This document shows positions 45,623 to 54,306 of a stretch of 64,000 nt of DNA, in pieces. The position numbers and the translations under genes were made by a program. Under the pieces are notes generated by a model, which had not been told where the DNA came from, searched no databases, and worked only from the letters and a program-made list of their open reading frames with translations. Numbering within the stretch: position 1 is the stretch's first letter; each line of letters starts with the position of its first letter. This DNA comes from JBCDJI01 sp964351865 (GTDB taxonomy: Bacteria > Verrucomicrobiota > Verrucomicrobiia > Methylacidiphilales > JBCBYL01): assembly GCA_964351865.1 (NCBI GenBank), contig CAYGPJ010000016.1, positions 1 to 64,000 on the forward strand, written 5' to 3'.

Positions 45623-47632
45623 CTATGGGGTGATCACCAGTTCGGCACTCGGCGTTGATTCCCGGCTGCCGGCATCCACCGCTGTGACCGAATAAGTGTA
45701 TTCCGTTCCCGGTTTGACCAGCTTGTCCTCGAAATGATGATCCACGAGTCCGCCGAACATGGGTACCTCATTGTCGACTCTGGGCTTGCGATACAGATTA
45801 TACGCTTTCACATCGTCTTCGGCAGACGCGTCCCACTCCAGGCGGAGGCCTTGCTCAGTGGCGGTTGCTTTTAGACCAGTAGGAGCTGCCGGGTAGGTTG
45901 CATTTTTTTCCGGTTCAATGATCAGCCGCGGTTGGTTTCTGGATCCTTTGGCCGGAAATTTTCCGCCAAAGCCTTTGGCTGTGCTTTCCACCAGCAGTGA
46001 CAGCACTTTGTCGCCTTCCATCTGCTGACGAGCAAACTCGGTAATGTCCACATCAACCCATTCCTTATTGACAGGCGATGTCACAAAATTCTGCTCCAGA
46101 ACGCCCTTGGGAGCCGAAAGGTAGGAAACTGTAGCTTCACTCCAGGAGTCTTCCTCCACTGTCATAACTCGCAGCAACTTCGCGTTGGCGCCCCGCAGAT
46201 GCAGGGAAGCGTGGGGTATATTAGCAGACTTTAATTTGGAAAGATCGAACTTGAGGAGAAACTTTTCGGTGCTCTTGTCCTGATAGGTCACGCGGGCAAT
46301 GAGCGGTTCTCCTTTGAAATTTCTGTCAGCCTCACCCATGTTTAGCGGGCCAGCCTCCGTGGCTGCTAGAACTATCACCTCTCCCTGCTGCGGCGGGATG
46401 GTGAGCGGTATCTCCACCGGACGGGGCTTTCCGACCAGATCCAGTTGTGCCAGATAGATATTCGCTGGGGTCAGTTTTTTTGGGTCGATGTTTTCGTGCC
46501 AGAAGTCCGCTCCGGTTTCGGTCGGTTCCTGCGTGTGGATGCCGACGATGACACTCCGATTTTTTGGATCGGAAAAAGACAATTCGAGATCGGACTGGAC
46601 GTTCCAGTAGGTTTCATTGCTTCCATAGAAGTCGTATTGATTGGTTGAGCCGATGCCACCATAGATTTCCGTAAAAAGGCCGAAATCGCTGCCCGCGCTG
46701 TGGTGATCGATTTCAACATCCGGACCCTGGTAGTTGGACCAGACGTTATGCTGGGGCGATTGGTGAGTGATGATGTCGTGTTCCCATTTGCCCGTCAGCA
46801 GGGTATTGTGAAAGAGGCTGTAACTGGAACTGACCGCTAGTGGCATATGACCCACCCGGCTTCTGTTTGAGCGGTCGATATACTGGTCAAAGATGGCATT
46901 GACTACGGAGATATTTTTAGTGTTCCCCCCCCACAGATAAACCACCTGATCCGCGTTCTTGAAATAGACGTTGCGGATCCAGCTGTTTTCTACACCTGTA
47001 AAGTAAATCGGATCCGCTCCGATAAATTCCCAGTGACTGCCATTCATTTGCTCCCGGAATTCAAAGGAAAGGGTTTCAAAGCTCCGGTGTGTGCCCCCCG
47101 CAAAGCGAAAGAAGCCTTCGTTCAATGGGTTGCCCGCCCGCGATTTCTTACCGAATGGAATACCGTAAATTTCGGTTAGATAGTATGGGAAAAACACGAC
47201 CGACTCGAACATGTCTTCGCCACGGAAAACGAAGTAGCTTTTATCCTCGGCACCCAAAGTGATTTGCTCAGTGATTCGATACCGTCCCTTCGGAACCAGG
47301 ATGGCGTGCTTCTCCGGACAGGCGGCGATGGCATCGCGGAAGGCTTGGGTGTCATCATGCATTCCATCGCCCTTGGCTCCAAAATCGGTAACCTTGACTC
47401 CGACCGGCCAGTCGGGAATGGGTTCCGCTCCCTCCAGGTATCCCACCTTGGTGAAGTCCCGCAGTAATCCTTCACGGTTCCATAACTCTCCTTTTTCACC
47501 CCACAGCTTTGAGGTTTCTGCCGCCACGGAGTGATGAAAAGCGATCACAAGAAACAGCAGTAGCCATCTGGAGTGTTTCAGAATAACTAACCGGTGGATC
47601 CATTGAACGAGTGAAATATTTTTAATCATCAT
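45623..47632 (-). CDS. Secreted pectate-lyase-3-type beta-helix protein with CBM96-like and Fn3 domains
   Basis: About 669 aa from tandem ATGs at 47632/47629. A GTG seven codons earlier is less likely. A hydrophobic signal lies at about 23-40 (HSRWLLLFLVIAFHHSVAA). Domain 1, about 65-300, is a parallel beta-helix of the pectate_lyase_3 type (VKVTDFGAKGDGMHDDTQAF). Domain 2, about 430-575, has KFLLKFDLSKL...ASLHLRGAN...WVDVDITEFARQQ and resembles DNRLRE/CBM96 modules that bind alginate or related glycans. Domain 3, about 585-669, is a fibronectin type III module (GLKATATEQGLRLEWDAS). No catalytic residues could be assigned. It lies in a unit with the downstream GH29. Confidence 0.75.
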   Translation of the reverse strand: MMIKNISLVQWIHRLVILKHSRWLLLFLVIAFHHSVAAETSKLWGEKGELWNREGLLRDFTKVGYLEGAEPIPDWPVGVKVTDFGAKGDGMHDDTQAFRDAIAACPEKHAILVPKGRYRITEQITLGAEDKSYFVFRGEDMFESVVFFPYYLTEIYGIPFGKKSRAGNPLNEGFFRFAGGTHRSFETLSFEFREQMNGSHWEFIGADPIYFTGVENSWIRNVYFKNADQVVYLWGGNTKNISVVNAIFDQYIDRSNRSRVGHMPLAVSSSYSLFHNTLLTGKWEHDIITHQSPQHNVWSNYQGPDVEIDHHSAGSDFGLFTEIYGGIGSTNQYDFYGSNETYWNVQSDLELSFSDPKNRSVIVGIHTQEPTETGADFWHENIDPKKLTPANIYLAQLDLVGKPRPVEIPLTIPPQQGEVIVLAATEAGPLNMGEADRNFKGEPLIARVTYQDKSTEKFLLKFDLSKLKSANIPHASLHLRGANAKLLRVMTVEEDSWSEATVSYLSAPKGVLEQNFVTSPVNKEWVDVDITEFARQQMEGDKVLSLLVESTAKGFGGKFPAKGSRNQPRLIIEPEKNATYPAAPTGLKATATEQGLRLEWDASAEDDVKAYNLYRKPRVDNEVPMFGGLVDHHFEDKLVKPGTEYTYSVTAVDAGSRESTPSAELVITP

Positions 47633-47714
47633 ATCTTGAACTTTCAAAAGCACTTTGGACTAGATGGAAAATTTGGAACTTTGGTGCTTGGTCGGGAATG
47701 GTTCAGCAACCGAC

Positions 47715-49127
47715 TCAGGGTTGCCTCGGTGCGCCTTGCTGTGGTCCACCGGCCTCCGCGCGTCGCTTCACCAGCAGGGTCCGCATGTGCTTAAGTGCAT
47801 CCGCATATTCTTTGTCGCCTGCCACATTCCGGTTCTCGTCCGGATCTTTTTCTAAATCGTAGAGCATTTCAGCCCCGCTCTTTGGATACCAGGTGTAGTT
47901 GTAGCGCTCTGAGATCACGGCTAATCCGGGACGATCTATGCCGAAACGGCTGTAGGCAGCCTCACGGAAGTTTTGATCAGGTTTTTCAAGCAGGGGAGTA
48001 AAGCTCTGTCCCTGCACCGTCTTGGGAACCGTCACCCCGGCCAGTTCGCAGAGGGTGGGAAAAAGATCCGACGTTTCTACTAAGGCGGAGGTCTGCGACT
48101 GCTCGCTGCCCGGCACACTTAGAATGAGCGGCACCTGAGTCGACAGATGCATGGTATTATGCTTTCCCCAGAAATCATGTTCCCCCAGATGAAAGCCATG
48201 ATCACCCCATAAAATCACGATGGTGTTTTCTCGCAGTCCCAAGCGTTCTAACTCCTGTATCACGTCGCCCACCATCTGATCGACGTAACTGACACTGGCC
48301 AGATAGCCATGACGCATCATCCGGTGAAAGGCATCTGATCCCACCTGATAGTCCCCCATGTGATAGGCCCAGAATTCCTCACTTCCACGGAGGTCGCCCT
48401 GCGGAGCTCCGTGCGGAAAGTAACGATTGTCGGCCATCACGATCTTATCCCGATCATACAGTTCCCAATATTTTTTTGGGGCATAGAACGGCAAGTGCGG
48501 TCGATAGAAACCGCAGAAAATCATGAACGGCTCTCCCGTCTGCTTGAAGCGCTGCAGGTCCTGGATGGTTTTCGCCGCGATTCTTCCGTCGGTATATTCC
48601 GAATCCGGCACGTCGGCGATTTCGTAAATCAGGCCGCGCCCGCGTTCGGAAAGTCTTTCCATCGTTTTCTTCAGTGCGGGGGTGCGCGAACCCCAACCGT
48701 CGGGTCTCCAGGGAGGTTCGCTCCAACTGCGATCTGCGGTATCCTCAATGGTGTGGAAGACCTTTCCATTTGAAATCGTGGCGTATCCGGCTTCACGGAA
48801 GACCTGGGGTAGGGTGGGGGCTTGAGGCACATCCTCGTCCGCCCGGCTCCGGTAATTGGTAAAACGTTCTGAGGTCGGCAGCATGCCCGTCATCAGACTC
48901 ACACGCGAGGCCCCGCAAACCGGGACCTGGCAATAGGCACGATCAAAGCGCATTCCCTCTTTCGCCAGACGATCCATGTGTGGGCTCTTGACTTCAGTCG
49001 CGCCGTAAGCGCCCAACTCCGGTCGAAGATCATCAATCGACAAAAAGAGTATATTGGGACGTTGCTCGGCGACCAGAGTCTGGCCGCAGGATAAGATGAG
49101 GAAAAGTAGTAACCAGTGTGCTTTCAT
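47715..49127 (-). CDS. S1 sulfatase, iduronate-2-sulfatase-like (S1_7-like)
   Basis: 470 aa from ATG 49127, which starts a clean signal (MKAHWLLLFLILSCGQTLVA). The 25 codons further upstream are open but have no role. First metal site LSIDDLRPELGAYG; active site C-G-A-S-R with Cys71; second metal site VILWGDHGFHLGEHDFWGKH. It shares motif and layout with the sulfatase at 2575-4068, but the inner regions differ clearly, so the two may serve different sulfate positions. It ends about 80 bp upstream of the beta-helix/CBM96-like gene on the same strand. Confidence 0.92.
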   Translation of the reverse strand: MKAHWLLLFLILSCGQTLVAEQRPNILFLSIDDLRPELGAYGATEVKSPHMDRLAKEGMRFDRAYCQVPVCGASRVSLMTGMLPTSERFTNYRSRADEDVPQAPTLPQVFREAGYATISNGKVFHTIEDTADRSWSEPPWRPDGWGSRTPALKKTMERLSERGRGLIYEIADVPDSEYTDGRIAAKTIQDLQRFKQTGEPFMIFCGFYRPHLPFYAPKKYWELYDRDKIVMADNRYFPHGAPQGDLRGSEEFWAYHMGDYQVGSDAFHRMMRHGYLASVSYVDQMVGDVIQELERLGLRENTIVILWGDHGFHLGEHDFWGKHNTMHLSTQVPLILSVPGSEQSQTSALVETSDLFPTLCELAGVTVPKTVQGQSFTPLLEKPDQNFREAAYSRFGIDRPGLAVISERYNYTWYPKSGAEMLYDLEKDPDENRNVAGDKEYADALKHMRTLLVKRRAEAGGPQQGAPRQP

Positions 49128-49523
49128 GAATGAAATCCTGTGGTAATTAATAACTATTATTAGACGCTTTAAATGTATTTCTGTCAACTGAACAGGAGTC
49201 ATCTCGTTAAACTCGCGTCAGGATGGTTGGGTTCAAAACAATAAATCGGAATCAGCCTGAACCATCTCCCTGTAGACAGCCCTTTAGAGAGCCGCTTTGA
49301 TTGCTCAGTCTGAACAGGCCGCGCTGGGGTTTCTGGGGAGAAAAGCATAAAATACACACTGATGCACCTATCATTCAGTGATCAGTTTACTCAAAAAACA
49401 TGGAGCTGGTTCCAAGTTTTTTATTTATTACTTGCTTGGGGATAAGCTACACTTGCCGACCCAGCAGCAACTGGCGCTGGCTCAATCGAAACGATGTTCA
49501 ACTGTGATAACTGATATTAGATT
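49128..49523. other. Divergent intergenic region, sulfatase / GH141-like gene
   Basis: 396 bp without a recognisable gene. It contains an AT box (TAATTAATAACTATTATTA, 49144-49162) just upstream of the sulfatase start and a 6-bp inverted repeat, CACTGA (49357-49362) and TCAGTG (49375-49380). The latter is a possible operator. It must carry promoters for both divergent genes. Confidence 0.4.
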
Positions 49524-52493
49524 ATGATCAGACTGGGGTACTGCATTTTGCTCTCCAGCAGTTTGCTCTGCTTGACGGGGTGCGGTCGTGAGTTATCGCC
49601 TCCCATGATGGTTTATCTGGCACCGGATGGCGATGATGCCAACGAGGGCACGGTGGATGCCCCCTTACAAACCCTGGAAGCGGCACGTCAGCAGGTGCGT
49701 CAGTATGTAGGGCAGCGCACGGTAGAGGTCATTCTGACCGACGGGACGTACTACTTGCCAGCCCCCTTTGTGCTGGAAGCCGTCGATGCGGGGACACCGG
49801 ATGCGCCGATCGTATATCGTGCAGAAAACGAGGGGAAGGCGGTCATCAGCGGGGGAACATCACTTGAGTTGCAGTGGCAACCGGCTGAGGAGATTGGAGC
49901 CGGGGTTTATCAGGCGGCGACTCCTGCTGGTCTGGAAATGGATCAGCTTTTTATCAACGGGGAGCAGCAGCGGATGGCACGCTATCCGAATTTTGACCCC
50001 ACCCGGAAGACCGACCCATATCAGGGATATTCACCGGATGCCTTCTCTGTTGAGCGGGCCCGCACATGGGACCACCCGGTCGGAGGGTATATCCACGCCA
50101 TTCACCGGCATCGCTGGGGTGGGTATCATTATCGTATCACTGGCAAAGACGAACAGGGACAGGTCACCTATGCAGGAGGTTGGCAGAACAATCGTCAAAT
50201 GGGCATGCACGAAGACTACCGAATGGTCGAAAACATCTTTGAAGAACTGGATGCCCCCGGTGAGTGGTATCATGATGCCGCTAGCAACCGCCTGTTTTTC
50301 ATGCCTCCCGCAGCGCTGAATCTAGAACAAGCTGAGGTCGTGGTGACCCGACTCCGGCATCTGATTGAGTTCCGGGGGAGCGAAGCCGAACCGGTTCGCC
50401 ACATCCGGTTGCAGGGGCTGGTCTTTCGGCACGCGGCCCGCACCTTTATGGACACGCGAGAACCTCTGCTGCGATCCGATTGGACCATTTACCGCGGCGG
50501 TGCTGTCGTGTTGCAAGGAACCGAGGCGGTGGAGGTGGTTGATTGTGAGTTTGATCAGTTGGGCGGGAACGCCATTTTTGTCGATGGCTACAACCGCGAT
50601 ACCCTGATCCAAGGCTGTCATATTCATCATACGGGGGCGAGTGCGATCTGCTTTATCGGGTCAGCCGACGCCGTCCGCAATCCGCTCTTCGAATACGGAG
50701 AAACCAACGACTTGAATGCAATTGATCTGACACCCGGTCCGAAGACCAACGAGTTTCCAGCCAACGGAACAATCGCGGATTGCCTGATTCACAATATCGG
50801 TACGGTCGAGCGCCAAACCGCCGGCGTGCAAATCATGTTGGCGTCGGAAATCTCTGTCCGTGATACCAGCATCTATGAGACCTCGCGGGCGGGGATCAAC
50901 ATCGGGGATGGCCGTTGGGGTGGGCATCTGATCGAGCGGGTGGATGTTTTCGATACCGTGCTCGAGACCAGCGACCACGGCTCCTTCAACTCCTGGGGGC
51001 GCGACCGTTTCTGGCGCAAGGACCACTTAAAGTCGTCGCAACAAGCGGTCGATGCCAATCCCGAGTTGCCTTTCCTCGATGCCATGAAAACCACCGTGAT
51101 CCGCAACAGTCGTTGGCGCTGCGATCACGGGTGGGATATTGACCTCGACGATGGTTCGTCAAACTACGACATCTACAATAACCTGATGTTGAGTAACGGC
51201 CTCAAATTGCGTGAGGGTTTCCGCCGCCACGTCTGGAATAATATTGCGGTCAACAACACCACCCATCCGCATGTCTGGTTCCGCCGCAGTGGCGACGAAA
51301 TTTACTCGAACATCTGGATGCAGCCCTACGCCACCGCGCGGATGAAGACGCCTTATCCGGAAAAGACGGTGATCGGTCGCAATCTGTATTTCATGCAAGA
51401 CGACTCCGGGCTGGAAAAAGCACGGTCGCTCGGCTGGGGGGAAGGCTCTATCGTGGCGGATCCGCTCTTTGTTGATCCGGAGAACGGCGACTTCCGGGTG
51501 CAGCCTGGCTCGCCTGCCTTTGAGATCGGGTTCAAAAATTTCGACATGAATCAGTTCGGGGTGAAAAAGCCTGCGCTCAAAGCCATTGCCAGAACCCCGG
51601 TCATTACCCCGCCGGGTGAAAAAATAAAGCAAAGCGGCGAATCAAAAGGAACCCCTAAACAGGCGAAGACCAAACCAATACCTGCCGTCTGGCTTGGCGC
51701 GACACTGCGGGCACTGGCGGACGGTGAATTTTCCGCCTACGGTGTCGCCAAGGAAGAGGGGGGCGTTGCCATGACGGTCGTCCCGGAAAATGCCGCAGCA
51801 GCCCACGCCGGATTGGAGGCGAACGATCTGATTCAAGCCGTGAATGGTGCCAGGGTTACCAGCACAGTGGAGTTCTTTAAAGCACTTGCCGGAAGCGAAG
51901 CCTCCCCGCTGGCGCTGAAGGTGGTGCGAAACCAGCAGGTGATGGAAATGACTCTCACGCAAATTCCTTATATCCAGTTCGAAACTGCGAATACCGCGAA
52001 CGAGTTTCAGAAGCTGCCACTGTCGGCTTCCGTTGAGGCCAGGATTACTGCCAATCAGAAAACCGGTAACGAACCGCTGCAGAGTCTGACCGACGGAGAA
52101 CTGAACCGGAATTATGGACCGGTTTTTGCCAATGGTATCCAGAATGGCGCCTACAAAATGGATCTGGGTCAGGTAGAGTCGATTGCGGCGATTACCAGTT
52201 GGTCTTTCGATATGAACAACGTGCGCGGTGCGCAAAAAATCACCCTCTTCGGCAGCCAAGCTGAGATCGATCCGGGTTGGGACTGGTCTGCATGGACGCC
52301 GCTCGGAACCATCGATACAACTGGCACTGCCATTGCCACCGCAGGCTATACCGCAGCTGCTCTGCGGGCTCCGGTTGGGCAGACCCTCGGCACATTCCGC
52401 TGGATCCTATGGGTGGTTTCACCGGTGACACCAGCGGGCGGCGGTGAGAATACGGCGTTCCAGGAACTTGCGGTCGAGGTGGTAAAGCCCTGA
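49524..52493 (+). CDS. GH141-like beta-helix glycosidase lipoprotein with PDZ domain
   Basis: 989 aa with the lipobox CLTG-Cys20. Residues about 28-690 form a right-handed parallel beta-helix. It starts VYLAPDGDDANEGTVDAPLQ, carries an inserted domain (about 130-280), and contains WDIDLDDGSSNYDIYNNLML and the VADPLFVDPENGDFRVQPGS closing turn. This is the layout of GH141, whose founder is an alpha-L-fucosidase active on pectin; I rely on memory for that. A linker rich in Lys/Pro then leads to a PDZ domain (about 715-815; AHAGLEANDLIQAVNGARV) and a discoidin-like C-terminal part (about 830-989). The PDZ could act as a docking module. The gene is monocistronic. Confidence 0.75.
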   Translation: MIRLGYCILLSSSLLCLTGCGRELSPPMMVYLAPDGDDANEGTVDAPLQTLEAARQQVRQYVGQRTVEVILTDGTYYLPAPFVLEAVDAGTPDAPIVYRAENEGKAVISGGTSLELQWQPAEEIGAGVYQAATPAGLEMDQLFINGEQQRMARYPNFDPTRKTDPYQGYSPDAFSVERARTWDHPVGGYIHAIHRHRWGGYHYRITGKDEQGQVTYAGGWQNNRQMGMHEDYRMVENIFEELDAPGEWYHDAASNRLFFMPPAALNLEQAEVVVTRLRHLIEFRGSEAEPVRHIRLQGLVFRHAARTFMDTREPLLRSDWTIYRGGAVVLQGTEAVEVVDCEFDQLGGNAIFVDGYNRDTLIQGCHIHHTGASAICFIGSADAVRNPLFEYGETNDLNAIDLTPGPKTNEFPANGTIADCLIHNIGTVERQTAGVQIMLASEISVRDTSIYETSRAGINIGDGRWGGHLIERVDVFDTVLETSDHGSFNSWGRDRFWRKDHLKSSQQAVDANPELPFLDAMKTTVIRNSRWRCDHGWDIDLDDGSSNYDIYNNLMLSNGLKLREGFRRHVWNNIAVNNTTHPHVWFRRSGDEIYSNIWMQPYATARMKTPYPEKTVIGRNLYFMQDDSGLEKARSLGWGEGSIVADPLFVDPENGDFRVQPGSPAFEIGFKNFDMNQFGVKKPALKAIARTPVITPPGEKIKQSGESKGTPKQAKTKPIPAVWLGATLRALADGEFSAYGVAKEEGGVAMTVVPENAAAAHAGLEANDLIQAVNGARVTSTVEFFKALAGSEASPLALKVVRNQQVMEMTLTQIPYIQFETANTANEFQKLPLSASVEARITANQKTGNEPLQSLTDGELNRNYGPVFANGIQNGAYKMDLGQVESIAAITSWSFDMNNVRGAQKITLFGSQAEIDPGWDWSAWTPLGTIDTTGTAIATAGYTAAALRAPVGQTLGTFRWILWVVSPVTPAGGGENTAFQELAVEVVKP

Positions 52494-52536
52494 TAAATAT
52501 CTAGTAATCTGTGCCACGTGATATGACGGGTTAAAA

Positions 52537-52600
52537 AATGTAGGTCGAGATTGCATCTCGACAGTTTAAAAGGAGCCAAGATGCAATCTTGCCCTACATT
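52537..52600. repeat. Hairpin repeat at a convergent gene end
   Basis: The left arm is at 52537-52559 (core AGATTGCATCT) and the right arm at 52578-52600 (core AGATGCAATCT). The two are near-perfect complements over 23 bp with a loop of 18 bases. It lies in the 251-bp gap between the convergent GH141-like gene and a sulfatase. It resembles the dispersed extragenic repeats of the REP type and could also stop transcription from both sides. Confidence 0.65.
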
Positions 52601-52744
52601 TATTTTACTCAGTTCACCGTGTGAGAACTGAATTCGGAAACGCGCTATACAGGAAAACGGCAAAAAGAGACAGGCTTCTCATTTTACGTGTACAGGTGAT
52701 CAAAGGGTGATCTCGCACCCGGCCGCGATCGGCCTAAAGTTCGC

Positions 52745-54202
52745 TCAGTCGAGCTGTCGTTCAAACCGCGTGCCGAATTTGGCGTATGGACCTGCCGGGT
52801 CGACTTGTTCATGCCAAAGCGCAAGTTCTTCGTCGTATCGAACCCGCATTTTCTCAAGCTGGCCTTTGTATTCCGGATGGGTGGCCAGCTGCTCAAGTTC
52901 GAGTGGGTCCTTGGCCAGATGGAAAAGCTCTTCGACCGGCGTCATGCCTTCGCCCTGATACCACCAGTAGGTGTATTTCCAGTCGCGGGTCAGGACGGTC
53001 AGGCTGGTTGTCGCTTCGGGACCCCAGACATTCATGAATGCCATTTGATCCCGAATTTTTGCGTTCGGGTTTTCTAGCAGCGGCAGCAGGCTTTTCCCAT
53101 CCATGTTTTCCGGCACCGGCAGACCGGCCAGTTCCAGAATGGTGGGAGCAAAATCGATGTTTCCGGTCAGGGCTGGCGAGCGGAGCTGTTTGCCGGCAGT
53201 CTTGCTGCGGGGGTCGTAGATCATGAGTGGAGCCCGCGACGCTTCTTCTAGCGGCAGCACTTTAGATCCATAGCCATGTGAACCGCAGAGGAAACCGTTG
53301 TCGCTGGTGTAGATGATCACCGTATTTCCGGTCAGGCCCTGAGTTTCCAATTCTTCACGGATCATGCCGAGCGCCACGTCGATGGCGTAAACGAGTTGAT
53401 AGTATTTGGACATCACCTCGTCGTAGTTGTCCTGGTAGCCCCAATCGACGAAGCGTGTGTATTGGCGCCCTTGCTTGCTCTGCTTGGAAAGATGCTCTCC
53501 GTGCTCACGCCCGAAATTGCCGGGCTTCGTGAAGGTCTTGCCGGCATAGATGTGATCAAACTTCGGATCGGGCTGAACCGGACGGTGGGGTGCCTTGAAA
53601 CTGATGGAGAGACAGAATGGTTGATTCAGTGCGACGGCTTGCTTGATCACATCCTGTCCGAAAGCGCCGTAGGAGAGTGTCGAGTGGGGATACTGATCGG
53701 CGTAGGCTTTCATCGATTTATTCTGCGCTGTCTGGTACTTGGTCTGCCCGGGGCCGCCACCCCAAATGTCAAAGTCGCCCTCGCACAGACCCTTGCCTTC
53801 AACTTCAAAACCAAATTTCCCGGCGAATGCGGTCAGGTAGCCGCTGGCGCGAAGCTGTACCGGGTAGGATTGATTCCACAGTTCGGGCGAGAGGTTACCC
53901 ATGCTGAAATTGCAAGCGGTTTTGTATTCATACATGCCGGTCATGATCGAGGCGCGGCTGGCCATGCAGATGGCCGTCGTATTGTAGTGACGGTCAAAAA
54001 TCACGCCGTCTTTGCCCAGTCGGTCCATCTGCGGTGTCTGCACGTCGTCGTTCCCGTAGTAGCCGGTGGAGCATAGGGACTGGTCGTCGGCCAGCAGGAA
54101 GATGATGTTGGGTTTTGTTATCTCGGCCGCTACAGGTCTAGAGCCAAAAGCAAAAATAATGCTTAATAATAAAACGTTGAGGAGAGAGAGTGTTATTTTC
54201 AT
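52745..54202 (-). CDS. S1 sulfatase, secreted (CMASR type)
   Basis: 485 aa from ATG 54202, the start of a clear Sec signal (MKITLSLLNVLLLSIIFAFG). The frame is open upstream but would overlap the neighbouring gene. First metal site LLADDQSLCSTGYYGNDD; active site C-M-A-S-R with Cys79; FAGKFGFEVEG replaces the usual GKWH segment; second metal site IIYTSDNGFLCGSHGYGSK. The GKF in place of GKWH is unusual among the ten sulfatases here and suggests a distinct subfamily and substrate pocket. It lies 104 bp downstream of the next sulfatase on the strand. Confidence 0.9.
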   Translation of the reverse strand: MKITLSLLNVLLLSIIFAFGSRPVAAEITKPNIIFLLADDQSLCSTGYYGNDDVQTPQMDRLGKDGVIFDRHYNTTAICMASRASIMTGMYEYKTACNFSMGNLSPELWNQSYPVQLRASGYLTAFAGKFGFEVEGKGLCEGDFDIWGGGPGQTKYQTAQNKSMKAYADQYPHSTLSYGAFGQDVIKQAVALNQPFCLSISFKAPHRPVQPDPKFDHIYAGKTFTKPGNFGREHGEHLSKQSKQGRQYTRFVDWGYQDNYDEVMSKYYQLVYAIDVALGMIREELETQGLTGNTVIIYTSDNGFLCGSHGYGSKVLPLEEASRAPLMIYDPRSKTAGKQLRSPALTGNIDFAPTILELAGLPVPENMDGKSLLPLLENPNAKIRDQMAFMNVWGPEATTSLTVLTRDWKYTYWWYQGEGMTPVEELFHLAKDPLELEQLATHPEYKGQLEKMRVRYDEELALWHEQVDPAGPYAKFGTRFERQLD

Positions 54203-54306
54203 CGAGTAAAAAGAAGCACTGCTCCTCCAGACTATATAACCAGGGCATATAAAGAAATGGGTGTCAGCTCGAGGCTGCGGATGACTGATCAAATCACTTT
54301 TAATGC

